The position numbers and the translations under genes were made by a program. Shown here piece after piece: positions 37,522-46,366 of a DNA stretch of 64,000 nucleotides (the first letter of the stretch is position 1; every line of letters starts with the position of its first letter). The notes beneath the pieces are model-generated. The model saw only the letters and a program-made list of their open reading frames with translations. It was not told the DNA's origin and did no database searches. This stretch comes from Lentisphaerae bacterium GWF2_50_93. Its GTDB lineage: Bacteria; Verrucomicrobiota; Lentisphaeria; Victivallales; GWF2-50-93. The DNA is taken from assembly GCA_001804815.1 (NCBI GenBank), contig MHBI01000009.1:1-64000 (forward strand), in the 5' to 3' direction.

Positions 37522-38733
37522 TTATTCGATGATTTCTGTCACACGTCCTGATGCAACAGTGCGTCCGCCTTCACGTATCGCGAAACGGAGAGTCTTCTCC
37601 ATCGCGATAGGGCAGATCAGCTCCACTGTCACCTGGGTGTTGTCTCCGGGCATTATCATCTCGGTTCCAGGATTCAAGGTGATAGTGCCGGTCACGTCAG
37701 TGGTACGGAAATAGAACTGAGGACGGTAGTTTGCGAAGAACGGAGTGTGACGTCCGCCTTCTTCCTTGCTCAGAACATAGATCTCAGCCTTGAACTTCTT
37801 GTGGGGAGTGATTGAACCGGGCTTTGCAAGCACCTGTCCTCTCTGTACATCCTCTTTCTTCGTGCCACGGAGGAGGCAGCCTACGTTGTCGCCAGCCTGT
37901 CCACCTTCCTTGAGCTCCTTGCGGAACATCTCGGTGCCGGTGACGGTGGTCTTGACGGTAGGAACGATTCCGATGATTTCGATTTCATCGCCGGTCTTGA
38001 CGCGGCCGCGCTCGATACGTCCGGTCACTACTGTTCCACGGCCTTCAATTGAGAACACGTCTTCAACTGAAAGAAGGAACGGAAGGTCGATTTCACGGAC
38101 GGGTTCCGGAATGTATGAGTCGATGGCCTCCATGAGATCCTGGATGCATTTCGCATCGGCGTGATCCGGGCTCGGAGCATTGATGGCCTTGATGGCTGAT
38201 CCGCGGATGATCGGGGTCGTGTCGCCGGCGAAGCCATATTTAGTAAGGAGATCCCTGACTTCCATTTCAACAAGGCCGAGGAGTTCGTCGTCGTCGACGA
38301 GATCAACCTTGTTGAGGAACACTACTATTGTAGGAACACCCACCTGGCGCGCCAGGAGGATATGTTCGCGTGTCTGGGGCATCGGGCCGTCGACAGCGCT
38401 TACAACGAGTATCGCACCGTCCATCTGGGCGGCACCGGTGATCATGTTCTTCACATAGTCGGCATGTCCGGGGCAGTCAACGTGTGCATAGTGGCGCTTT
38501 GCGCTCTGGTACTCGACATGGGATGTCGCAATAGTAAGGATCTTGGTAGGATCACGGCGACCCTGTTTCTCGGATGCTTTCGCAACCTGGTCATAAGGCA
38601 CGAAAGTTGACAGACCCTTTGAGGACTGCACTTTTGTGATTGCCGCAGTAAGAGTGGTCTTGCCATGGTCGACATGCCCGATGGTTCCTACGTTCACATG
38701 CGGTTTCGTTCTTGCAAATACTTCTTTAGCCAT
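37522..38733 (-). CDS. tuf: Elongation factor Tu with atypical switch I
   Basis: 403-aa GTPase delivering aminoacyl-tRNA. G1 [10 protein letters not shown]3 DCPGH, G4 NKVD and G5 GSAIK are canonical. Switch I is not: where most EF-Tu read EEKxRGITIxTxHVEY, this one reads [20 protein letters not shown], lacking the RG pair and being about five residues longer, while keeping the Thr that contacts Mg. A strong GGGAGG site precedes the ATG. Flanked by tRNA genes rather than being in the str operon. I recall the same variant from Verrucomicrobia and Lentisphaerota. Confidence 0.97.
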   Translation of the reverse strand: MAKEVFARTKPHVNVGTIGHVDHGKTTLTAAITKVQSSKGLSTFVPYDQVAKASEKQGRRDPTKILTIATSHVEYQSAKRHYAHVDCPGHADYVKNMITGAAQMDGAILVVSAVDGPMPQTREHILLARQVGVPTIVVFLNKVDLVDDDELLGLVEMEVRDLLTKYGFAGDTTPIIRGSAIKAINAPSPDHADAKCIQDLMEAIDSYIPEPVREIDLPFLLSVEDVFSIEGRGTVVTGRIERGRVKTGDEIEIIGIVPTVKTTVTGTEMFRKELKEGGQAGDNVGCLLRGTKKEDVQRGQVLAKPGSITPHKKFKAEIYVLSKEEGGRHTPFFANYRPQFYFRTTDVTGTITLNPGTEMIMPGDNTQVTVELICPIAMEKTLRFAIREGGRTVASGRVTEIIE

Positions 38734-38820
38734 CCTAAGCCTCCCGGTTTTTATTACCTTGAATAATTATTTTAAATTGATCAGAACTTCTTTCCACTTT
38801 TCCAGGCCGCTGCCTTTTTA

Positions 38821-38896
38821 TGGAGCCAACAACCGGGATCGAACCGGTGACCTCGTCCTTACCAAGGACGTGCTCTACCAACTGAGCTATGTTGGC
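38821..38896 (-). tRNA. trnT: tRNA-Thr (GGT)
   Basis: Minus-strand cloverleaf: acceptor GCCAACA/TGTTGGC, D-arm TAGCTCAGTTGGTAGAGCA, anticodon stem CGTCC/GGACG with loop TTGGTAA (anticodon GGT), T-arm CCGGTTCGATCCCGG and encoded CCA. About 90 nt upstream of tuf, probably on the same transcript. Confidence 0.96.
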
Positions 38897-39083
38897 ACCG
38901 GTCTGTAATTAGCGTATAACGCGAAAAACAAAGCGGACACAAAAAATACGTCAGTTTTCCCGTATTGCAACCCAGACTGGAAGAAATATTGAAAAAAAAC
39001 GAAAAATTATTAATTTGAAATTTCCAGGACTGGCTTTTCCTGAGTGAACAGGAAGAGAACATGCATGCTCAAAAACTGAATAT

Positions 39084-39167
39084 TGGTGCTCGGGGTGGGA
39101 CTTGAACCCACACGGATTGCTCCACATGCCCCTCAAACATGCGTGTCTGCCATTTCACCACCCGAGC
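39084..39167 (-). tRNA. trnL: tRNA-Leu (GAG)
   Basis: 84-nt class II tRNA on the minus strand: acceptor GCTCGGG/CCCGAGC, D-arm with GGTGGTGAAATGGCAGACAC, anticodon loop TTGAGGG (anticodon GAG), a variable arm, T-arm GTGGGTTCAAGTCCCAC and encoded CCA. First gene of the minus-strand expression block. Confidence 0.94.
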
Positions 39168-39198
39168 ATTTATTATCATCCGGCAAAATCGGACGGGT

Positions 39199-39226
39199 AA
39201 TTTAGTATCCTGCTGGAGCTTTGCAA
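39199..39226 (-). promoter_or_regulatory. Candidate promoter of the tRNA-tuf transcript
   Basis: On the minus strand TTGCAA (39226-39221) and TAAATT (39204-39199) are separated by 16 nt, 30 nt before tRNA-Leu. Good position, moderate consensus match. Confidence 0.45.
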
Positions 39227-39316
39227 ATGGATTTTTGATTTTTTTTTCATGATTGCGTTTCTACTTCGGAGATTTGAGCCGCATGAAGTTAATATTCCAT
39301 ATTCAGGAATTCCAAA

Positions 39317-40582
39317 TTATTGGAGTTCCGATAGATTGACTACCCGATTCTCCTTTCTTGACTGTTCGGCGGCAAAGACAATTGAATGCGTTTTCAATGC
39401 CTCCTGCGCATTCACGGCAATGATTCCCGTCGAGACATTGCATATTGCGGAAATCCAGCTTTCCACAATATCCCTGTCTTCGGGATGATAGGAGTTGGAA
39501 CGTTGAACCTGAATCTTTTCCGGCTCGGTTTCGGCAAACTTTTTTATTGTGATGCTGTCCGTAGCTTCATCGAAGAGCAATTCACCTTTTGTTCCCTGCA
39601 ATCTGGTTCTCCGTCCATGCGTCCCCGAATAGCCGCTCATTGTGCATGTCGCTGTTGTTCCATTTGCGAATTCCATGGATACAACCTGATGATCTACAAC
39701 GTCGTTGTCGGCATGCCAGACACAGGCGCCGAAGGGGCCGAGTCTTATGGCTTCCAGACGGGACTCACGGGAATGAGTGTCCCCGAGATCCTGAATCCGG
39801 CCTGTCAGATCGTTGTCGACATAGAGGCGCATGGCTGAATAAAGGCATGTGTGGCGGAGCGGACAATCGAAACAACGCCTCGCGCTTCCGGCTGGCGCAT
39901 TGACTGGAGTGAAGTAGCCAAGGGAACCGAAGGATGAAACACGAACGCATGCTTCATCGGCCAGCCACGCCACAAAATCCACGTCATGGCTGCACTTGTG
40001 CAGGAGGAGGAATGTGTTGTTTGCCTCCTTGGCCCAACGTCCCCGCACATAGTTGTGAGTGAACCTCAGATGGTCAATTGCCTCCATGTGCCCAATATGA
40101 ATCAGACGGCCAAGCATGCCATCGGCCACTATCTGCTTGATTCTTCGGAAAGTGTCAATATATCTGAGAGTGTGACAGACGGAGACGACAAGCCCGGTTT
40201 CACTCTGCATCATCTCTATTTTGCGACAGCCTTCAAGGGTGTCAGACAGCGGTTTCTCGATCAAAAGATGGCATCCTCGTCTCAGGCATGCGAGAGCCGG
40301 GGCCGTATGCTGGTTGTCCATTGTCGCAATAATTGCCGCGTCACATTCGAGGGAGCTTTCGACAAAGGCCTGCCATGAATCAAACTGCGCGGAAGCCGCC
40401 AGTCCATATTCCTGCGCCAGAATCTTGCGTCGCTCATGATTCGGCTCCGCCACGCCGACGACTTCGCACGGTTGCGTACAGGATGCCAACTGCTGGGCGA
40501 GATGGCTTCCGCGCACACCTGCGGCTATTACGACAATTCTAACTGTCCCGCTGTGTGGTTTTCTTTTCATTGTCTTGGGCAT
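39317..40582 (-). CDS. Gfo/Idh/MocA-family oxidoreductase
   Basis: 421-aa NAD(P)-dependent oxidoreductase. N-terminal VRIVVIAAGVRGSHLAQQL is the dinucleotide fold, with EKPLSDTLEGC near residue 110 supplying the catalytic-region Lys. A C-terminal part typical of larger family members contains CFDCPLRHTCLYSA, a Cys cluster seen in a subgroup of these enzymes. Sugar substrate unknown. ATGs at 40582 and 40570 are both possible. The end of the transposon-like element lies only 12 bp upstream, so its native promoter may have been replaced. Confidence 0.85.
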   Translation of the reverse strand: MPKTMKRKPHSGTVRIVVIAAGVRGSHLAQQLASCTQPCEVVGVAEPNHERRKILAQEYGLAASAQFDSWQAFVESSLECDAAIIATMDNQHTAPALACLRRGCHLLIEKPLSDTLEGCRKIEMMQSETGLVVSVCHTLRYIDTFRRIKQIVADGMLGRLIHIGHMEAIDHLRFTHNYVRGRWAKEANNTFLLLHKCSHDVDFVAWLADEACVRVSSFGSLGYFTPVNAPAGSARRCFDCPLRHTCLYSAMRLYVDNDLTGRIQDLGDTHSRESRLEAIRLGPFGACVWHADNDVVDHQVVSMEFANGTTATCTMSGYSGTHGRRTRLQGTKGELLFDEATDSITIKKFAETEPEKIQVQRSNSYHPEDRDIVESWISAICNVSTGIIAVNAQEALKTHSIVFAAEQSRKENRVVNLSELQ

Positions 40583-40594
40583 GGCACCAGCTGA

Positions 40595-41735
40595 ACGGGG
40601 TCAAACCCTACACTATCAACTATGATTTGCACAAGAAATCCTCCACGTCGTTCAAGGTACGTTTAAATAATTTATTCGATTCGAGGGACTTTTCAAACCT
40701 GTCTCTTGCTATCAGGAGACCGCTGCGTGAAACCGATGTTTTGGATGCAAGCTCTGCTATGCTTGCGGAAGACCTGCAGTAGTTGCAGAGGCAATACATC
40801 ATCAGCTTTCTTCCGTCGGCATGCTTTGAGCGTTTCCTGAGAAGATCATCCCCTTTCACCTCCAAGACTTTCGAGACGGCATTGAGAACTTCCCCAAAGG
40901 CAAACCCCCTTTTCAGCCTGCTGAGGGCTCTCTGCTCCTTGGAATCTTCAGGCTTCAAGACGGCAGGCAGGAGAGACTTTCTGACCTTTGCAAGAAATGC
41001 ATCATCGCCGAGGACATGCTGTTCCTTTACATCGCTCCATAATTCTTCGACGCCTTTTCTTAAGCCGGCCTCAACGTAATCCCTATATGCGAGCATGCGG
41101 CTGTCTGCATCCGTGCCCCATGTGGACAGCACAGGCTCAAGATCAAGCTGGTCGGCTGCTTCTCTCAAGCCTGCATAGGCTGGATAGCTTGACCATTTAA
41201 AGTTCTCCAGTATCTCCAGCCTCCTGTCAGCAGGAAGAGCGCTTAGGCTTTTTATTCTTACTGGGTTCAGGTGAATGTAGCGGCTGAGCTTTGAACGGTA
41301 TAGCTCATCCTGCACAAGATGTGACTTGAACCTTCCCTGGAAGATGTGCCCTGACTTTCCGCGCATCCTGTTCATGATTACGCAAAATGAAGTGAGGAAA
41401 GACTGCATGAATCGGCTCATGTTTGCCTCGGATGTCTGCAGGTAGAGATGGACATGATTAGGCATGAGGCAGTAGCATCTGACCTTGATTCTGAATAGAG
41501 CTGAAAACTCTTCGAGCTTTTCAAGAAAAAGTCCGTAGTGGCTGTCGGAGAAGAAAACCTGATGTCCCATGTTCCCACGGCAGGTCACATGATAACAGGC
41601 TCCTGGATATTCAATTCTTAAAGGCCTCGCCATTCCCAACCCCCATTTTAAATTGCGAGATATTTTTAACAGGACTTACAATACATGCCTTTTTCTCTGG
41701 GTCAACGTAGTTGATAGTGTAGGGTTTGACCCCGT
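40595..41735. mobile_element. REP-associated transposase element bounded by 28-bp inverted repeat
   Basis: Positions 40595-40622 and 41708-41735 are perfect reverse complements over 28 bp (core GGGGTCAAACCC with ACACTATCAAC). The transposase gene lies between them, with its stop codon inside the left copy. Such flanking repeats are usual for REP-associated tyrosine transposases, which act on REP sequences rather than on classical terminal repeats. 1141 bp in all. Confidence 0.8.
40620..41633 (-). CDS. REP-associated tyrosine (Y1, HUH) transposase
   Basis: 337-aa single-strand nuclease of the Transposase_17/IS200-like superfamily. MARPLRIEYPGACYHVTCRG at the start, the metal-binding HUH motif CLMPNHVHLYLQT (about residues 58-70) and the catalytic Tyr region SRYIHLNPVRIKSL (about 118-131) are intact. 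The C-terminal half has a helical DnaA-like/helix-turn-helix region seen in long RAYT proteins. ATG 41633 follows a GGGGG site; a TTG two codons earlier is less likely. No frameshift, so it may be functional. Confidence 0.9.
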   Translation of the reverse strand: MARPLRIEYPGACYHVTCRGNMGHQVFFSDSHYGLFLEKLEEFSALFRIKVRCYCLMPNHVHLYLQTSEANMSRFMQSFLTSFCVIMNRMRGKSGHIFQGRFKSHLVQDELYRSKLSRYIHLNPVRIKSLSALPADRRLEILENFKWSSYPAYAGLREAADQLDLEPVLSTWGTDADSRMLAYRDYVEAGLRKGVEELWSDVKEQHVLGDDAFLAKVRKSLLPAVLKPEDSKEQRALSRLKRGFAFGEVLNAVSKVLEVKGDDLLRKRSKHADGRKLMMYCLCNYCRSSASIAELASKTSVSRSGLLIARDRFEKSLESNKLFKRTLNDVEDFLCKS

Positions 41736-41904
41736 CTGGCCCCAAATCCCCTTGAATTTCAATTGAAAAAGAACCCCTGAAAACGTCCAAGGATTTGGGC
41801 TGTCTACTCTATTGTCTTGCTCTGTGCAATATATCCACTCATAATAAATATCTATTAGCCTCATCAAGTCACGTTTATATTAAATTAATGAGTAAGCGTT
41901 AGAA

Positions 41905-42325
41905 AGCGTTAAGCTGGATGCAGTGAGGCTGTTTTTCCTAAAAAGTATGTCGGGTTTTAACCCGACACTTGGTTCTGTCTAATATACGCATTATTTTGAA
42001 TTCTTTATGATGAGTCCTCCAGTCGGAGGACGAATCTTTGGACTGCGCAGATCATTCTGCGCTTTGGATTCCGCTGGAAGCGTAAAGAAAACAACAGCTA
42101 TCGCCTTTGCTAAATGCCATGGTATGACGAACAGCTGTAAAAACAAAGCGGTGAATAATCACCGCAGTCCAAAGTCAGGCCGAAGCGCCTGACGTAAAGA
42201 TAAAAAGACAGAAGAAGTGGAGAGCGTGACGTGGACAGTACAGGAAAATGCGTATAGTAGACAGCACTTGTTTGGCGGTTTAAAAACCGCCCTGCTTATG
42301 AGGCTACGTCAACCGGCTTAACGCT
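41905..42325. mobile_element. 122-bp hairpin repeat, copy A, interrupted by a MITE
   Basis: Terminal repeats AGCGTTAAGCTGG (41905-41917) and CCGGCTTAACGCT (42313-42325) pair with one mismatch. Inside are the hairpins TGTCGGGTT/AACCCGACA (41948-41967) and GGCGGTTT/AAACCGCC (about 42274-42292). Without the 290-bp insert and its 9-bp duplication the element is 122 bp and matches, in reverse orientation, the 123-bp copy at 58155-58277. Confidence 0.8.
41975..42264. mobile_element. 290-bp MITE nested in the hairpin repeat
   Basis: Terminal inverted repeats CTGTCTAATATACGCATT (41975-41992) and AATGCGTATAGTAGACAG (42247-42264) match at 17 of 18 positions. They are flanked by CACTTGGTT (41966-41974) and CACTTGTTT (42265-42273), a 9-bp target duplication with one change. 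The interior has two facing copies of a hairpin motif that begins CTTTGGACTGC and ends GCTTTG (42036-42066 and 42144-42174), plus GTCCTCC/GGAGGAC and GTCAGGC/GCCTGAC hairpins. It has no credible gene, so it is non-autonomous. 9-bp duplications fit IS5, IS4 or Tn3-unrelated DDE families; the mobilising transposase is not in the window. Confidence 0.82.
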
Positions 42326-42329
42326 TACA

Positions 42330-42569
42330 TTAATGCCGCCAATAATAGATTCTAATCAATTCATCTAGCCTCATTCCGAAATTCATTATAGGCGTATTTA
42401 TTGCACTGAGCACAATCACGGAGGAAAATTCCCCGTCCATCTTGAACTCGGCTTGTGTCAGCCTGTAATAATCCCATGGGGAACCTTTGCTTGCATTTTT
42501 CGGTATTTCATCTAATTTCCATAATCGTGCAATGTTTAAATTTCTAATGGCGCGGACAGGCGCCTTGTT
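42330..42569 (-). pseudogene. Open frame without start: possible gene remnant
   Basis: On the minus strand the frame ending at TAA 42330-42332 is open for about 79 codons and reads as plausible protein (for example SKGSPWDYYRLTQAEFKMDG, then IVLSAINTPIMNFGMRLDEL), but has no Met until late and begins at an in-frame TGA next to the ABC transporter start. It ends just outside the hairpin repeat. It may be the C-terminal remnant of a gene of unknown family lost in rearrangement. Alternatively it is chance open sequence. Confidence 0.35.
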
Positions 42570-42578
42570 TCATAATCA

Positions 42579-44525
42579 ATGAGCGACGATAGTACAGGAA
42601 CTGGACGACCGGAAAAGAAAATATTCTCACGGCTTCTGAGGCTGAGCTGGCATTACCGCGCCGGCTGCATGAAAGTCATAGCATTCCAGATACTGCTTCT
42701 AGCCTTCGAAATATCAGGACTCGCCCTCATCGGCGTAGGCGTCGACTATATAAAATTCGTGGCTGTCACCGTCTCGCCGCATGAAATAAGCCACGCTGTA
42801 ATCGCCGGTGCTGCGGCGGCCAAGCCGCCTGCGTGGCCGTTTGGATTCAAGCCTCCCGTAGAATGGTCCGCCCTGGACATCCTCATCGCCATCGCCATTG
42901 CGAACATTGTTTTCGCGATGGTGCGTTATTTCCTTACCTACCAGTGCAGCATCGCGGTCGTCAAGCTCCTCCAGCAGGGGATTGTCGTGGATCTCAGGGC
43001 CAGGATATACGAGAAGCTGCAGAGGCTGAGCTTCAAGTTCTTCGACTCAAGGACCAGCGGAACCCTCATAAACCGCGTGACCGGCGACGTGCAGTCGGTG
43101 CGGCTGTTCATAGACGGGGTGATAATCCAGGGGGTCGTCATCCTGATTTCACTGGCGGTGTATATCTCCTACATGCTCATGATCCATGCGAAGCTCACGC
43201 TGGTCTGCATGTTTGCCGTACCTTTCATGTGGGTGCTCTCGGTCTATTTCTCGAAGAAACTAAAACCGGCCTACGTCAAGGACCGCGACAATGTCGACAA
43301 GCTGATCCTGGACATGGTCGAGCGTGTCCAGGGAATCCATGTCGTCAAGGGGTTCGCCCGTGAAGACGAGGAGCTTGTAAAACTTGGTAAGGACAACAAG
43401 GCCGTGCTGGATCAGAAATGGAAGATCTTCAGGTTTGTAAGCATGTTCGGGCCGCTGATCGACCTGCTCAGCCAGTTCAACGTCATAGTCCTCCTCGCGT
43501 ACGGGGGCTATCTTGTAATCAACGACGAGCTGCCCCTTGGAACCGGGCTTATAGTCTTCCTCGGGCTCCTCCAGAGGTTTTCCGGACGGGTCAACACGCT
43601 TGCAGGCATAGTCGACAACATCCAGCAGAGCGTTGCGGCGGCAGGCCGCGTCTTTGAAGTGCTTGATGCGCCGATCGAGATACAGAGCCCCCGTAATGCA
43701 GTAAGGATAAAGAAGGCGAACGGATCCGTGGCCTTCAAGGGGGTTTCCTTCGAATACAATCCGGGTGAGCGGATCCTCGACAACATAGACTTTGAGATCA
43801 GGGCCGGACAGTTCGTGGGCATCCTCGGCACCACGGGTTCCGGGAAAAGCACGCTGCTCAGCCTGGTCCCGAGATTCTATGACGCCAACATGGGCTCCGT
43901 GCTGCTCGACGGGAAGGACGTGAGGAAATACGATGTGGACGATCTGCGCCGCCAGATAGGGATCGTCTTCCAGGAGAGCTTCCTCTTCAGCAATACGATA
44001 GCCTCGAACATTTCATTCGGCTATCCCGGCGCCACCCGGGACGAGATCATGAATGCCGCGAAGATCGCGTCCGTCCATGATTTCATAATGACGCTTCCGC
44101 AGGGGTACGATACCGTGATCGGAGAGGCGGGTTCCGATCTTTCAGGCGGGCAGAAGCAGAGGCTCGCCATAGCCAGATCGATCCTGCTCGAACCGCCCAT
44201 CCTCCTCCTCGACGATCCGACCGCCTCGGTTGATCCCGAGACGGAAAAGGAGATTTTCGAGGGCATCGACAGCGCCATGAAGGGCAGGACCACGTTCATG
44301 GTCACGAACAGGATAAGCGTATTGAAGCGTTCGGATGTAGTCCTGGTAATGCACCGCGGACAGATAATCCAGCGCGGCACGCATGATGAACTGATAAAGG
44401 CGAAGGGGCATTACCGCAGGTCGGCGATCATCCAGTCTGAGTTTGAGAAGTCCCAGCCGGGCTTGCAGACGGCAAAATTTGAAAAATCCCAGACCGACGG
44501 GCAGACGGCAAAGGAAACGGCATGA
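42579..44525 (+). CDS. ABC exporter half-transporter with degenerate ATP site (permease-ATPase fusion)
   Basis: 648-aa MsbA/MDR-type half transporter: six membrane segments in about residues 25-350, then the nucleotide-binding domain. Walker A GTTGSGKST and signature LSGGQKQR are normal. The residue after the Walker B Asp is Asp instead of the catalytic Glu (LLLDDPTASVD), and the H-loop His is Asn (MVTNRIS). It would thus be the degenerate partner of a heterodimer. A repeated FEKSQ-type tail ends the protein. Its stop overlaps the next ATG by 4 bases. No clear ribosome site at the start. Substrate unknown. Confidence 0.9.
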   Translation: MSDDSTGTGRPEKKIFSRLLRLSWHYRAGCMKVIAFQILLLAFEISGLALIGVGVDYIKFVAVTVSPHEISHAVIAGAAAAKPPAWPFGFKPPVEWSALDILIAIAIANIVFAMVRYFLTYQCSIAVVKLLQQGIVVDLRARIYEKLQRLSFKFFDSRTSGTLINRVTGDVQSVRLFIDGVIIQGVVILISLAVYISYMLMIHAKLTLVCMFAVPFMWVLSVYFSKKLKPAYVKDRDNVDKLILDMVERVQGIHVVKGFAREDEELVKLGKDNKAVLDQKWKIFRFVSMFGPLIDLLSQFNVIVLLAYGGYLVINDELPLGTGLIVFLGLLQRFSGRVNTLAGIVDNIQQSVAAAGRVFEVLDAPIEIQSPRNAVRIKKANGSVAFKGVSFEYNPGERILDNIDFEIRAGQFVGILGTTGSGKSTLLSLVPRFYDANMGSVLLDGKDVRKYDVDDLRRQIGIVFQESFLFSNTIASNISFGYPGATRDEIMNAAKIASVHDFIMTLPQGYDTVIGEAGSDLSGGQKQRLAIARSILLEPPILLLDDPTASVDPETEKEIFEGIDSAMKGRTTFMVTNRISVLKRSDVVLVMHRGQIIQRGTHDELIKAKGHYRRSAIIQSEFEKSQPGLQTAKFEKSQTDGQTAKETA

Positions 44526-46330
44526 GCACACTGAAACAATCACCCATAGCATATATAAGGAAGGAGCATGACAGCAAGCATGACAGGAAGCCTTTGGACT
44601 ATGGGATGTTCGTGCGGATCTTCTCGTACACCAGGCCCTATGCTTTCAAGAGGAACATCCTTCTCGGGCTGGTCGTATCGCGTTCAATCCAGCTTCCGAT
44701 CCTGCTCTGGGGGATCGGAGCCATCATAAACGGTCCGATTGCGGGGCATGATGTCAGGGGGATGCTCTGGGCTGTGGCGGCATTCCTGGGATTCACGCTT
44801 TTCACCCAGTTCACATTCCATTACCGGCAGAGGCTCGCGCTGGAGCTCGGTGAACTGGTGATCCATGATGTCCGCCGCGATCTCTTCAAGCACATGATGA
44901 ACATGCCGATGGGCTTTTTCACCCGTACCAGGCTTGGAAGGCTGATCAGCCTCTTCACTTCCGATGCTGAAGCAGTACGGAATGGTATTCAGTCGGTTGT
45001 CTTTGTCACGATGGTCCAGGCCGGAAACATGATAATCGCGGCCATCCTGATGTTCTGGTACGACTGGAAGATGTTCCTGGTCGTGCTCGCGATGGCGCCT
45101 ATAATCTGGGGGCTGAACAGGTATTTCCGGCAGAGGCTGATCAACGCCTACCGTGAAGTGCAGGAGAGCTTCAGCCGTGTCACCGCCACTGTCGTGGAGT
45201 CGATCAAGGGCATGAAGATAATCCAGGGTTATGCGAGGCAGGACCTCAATTCGGAGATGTTCCGGGATCTTGTCTACGACCATTCCACATACAATCTCAG
45301 GGTGACGCAGGCTGAAGCGACCTTCCTGCCGCTGCTTGAGGTGAACAGCCAGTTCTTCCTGTCCGCCCTCCTGATCTACGGAGGATCCCGCGTGCTCGGT
45401 CATGACATGACCCTTGCGAGCTTCATCCAGTTCTTTTTCCTTTCAGGCATGTTCTTCTCGCCCATACAGACGCTGGCCGGCCAGTACAACCAGGCGCTTA
45501 CGGCCATGGCCGGAGCCGAAAGGCTGTTCAAGTTCCTGGACAGCAAGCCCGACTGGCAGGATCCCGAGACCGTCACCAATCTGGACAAGATCGATGGCAA
45601 GGTGGAATTCAAGGATGTCACATTCGCATATAAGCCCGATAGGAACGTCCTTGCAAATATAAATTTCACAGCCGAGCCCGGCCAGACCATTGCGCTTGTC
45701 GGCTCCACGGGCAGCGGCAAGACGACCATCACCAACCTGATAACGAAATTCTACCTTCCCGGCGAGGGGAAGGTCATGATAGACGGGAAGGACATCATTG
45801 ACATAGAGACCAAATCGCTCAGGCGCCATCTTGGCATCGTGCTCCAGGTGAATTTCCTTTTCACCGGCACGGTGATGGAGAATATCCTTGTCGGAAGGCC
45901 GGGCGCGACCGAACAGGACGCGATGGATGCGGCCAGGAAGATCGACTGTTTCGATCTTATTGAAGCCCTTCCTGACGGGTTCCAGACGGTTGTAGGCGAA
46001 GGCGGGGCCGGTCTTTCGCTCGGACAGCGGCAGATCATCTGCTTCAGCCGTGCGATGCTCGCAAATCCGAGGATATTCATCCTTGACGAGGCGACAAGCT
46101 CGGTTGACGCCATCACCGAGGAGCGCCTTCAGAACGCCCTGGCGAAACTTCTTGCCGGAAGAACGAGCTTTGTCGTCGCCCACAGGCTGAGCACGATCAG
46201 GAATGCCGACATGGTCCTCGTCCTTGAAGCCGGGAAGATAGTCGAAAGGGGCAACCATCGCCAGCTCCTGAAGATCAATGGCGTCTATGCAAGGCTCTAC
46301 CGCGAGTTCATGGTCGCACACGAGCTGTAG
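44522..46330 (+). CDS. ABC exporter half-transporter, catalytic partner
   Basis: 602-aa permease-ATPase fusion with six membrane segments in about residues 35-330. Walker A GSTGSGKTT, Walker B FILDEATSSVD with the catalytic Glu, and H-loop VVAHRLS are canonical, but the signature is LSLGQ in place of LSGGQ. Combined with the upstream protein this gives one competent ATP site (this Walker set with the partner's LSGGQ) and one degenerate site, as in TM287/288 and BmrCD. Convergent with the RND operon. Lipid or drug export is likely; the cargo is not known. Confidence 0.9.
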   Translation: MSTLKQSPIAYIRKEHDSKHDRKPLDYGMFVRIFSYTRPYAFKRNILLGLVVSRSIQLPILLWGIGAIINGPIAGHDVRGMLWAVAAFLGFTLFTQFTFHYRQRLALELGELVIHDVRRDLFKHMMNMPMGFFTRTRLGRLISLFTSDAEAVRNGIQSVVFVTMVQAGNMIIAAILMFWYDWKMFLVVLAMAPIIWGLNRYFRQRLINAYREVQESFSRVTATVVESIKGMKIIQGYARQDLNSEMFRDLVYDHSTYNLRVTQAEATFLPLLEVNSQFFLSALLIYGGSRVLGHDMTLASFIQFFFLSGMFFSPIQTLAGQYNQALTAMAGAERLFKFLDSKPDWQDPETVTNLDKIDGKVEFKDVTFAYKPDRNVLANINFTAEPGQTIALVGSTGSGKTTITNLITKFYLPGEGKVMIDGKDIIDIETKSLRRHLGIVLQVNFLFTGTVMENILVGRPGATEQDAMDAARKIDCFDLIEALPDGFQTVVGEGGAGLSLGQRQIICFSRAMLANPRIFILDEATSSVDAITEERLQNALAKLLAGRTSFVVAHRLSTIRNADMVLVLEAGKIVERGNHRQLLKINGVYARLYREFMVAHEL

Positions 46331-46366
46331 ACGGTAATTTCCAATCATCAGGCCGGAGTTTTATAT

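Noticed and set aside
41676..41867. 63-codon minus-strand frame right of the transposase gene
   Set aside because: Overlaps the 28-bp terminal repeat and has low-complexity translation; not a gene.
42007..42192. 61-codon open frame inside the MITE
   Set aside because: Lies entirely in hairpin sequence; the translation follows the repeats and resembles no protein.
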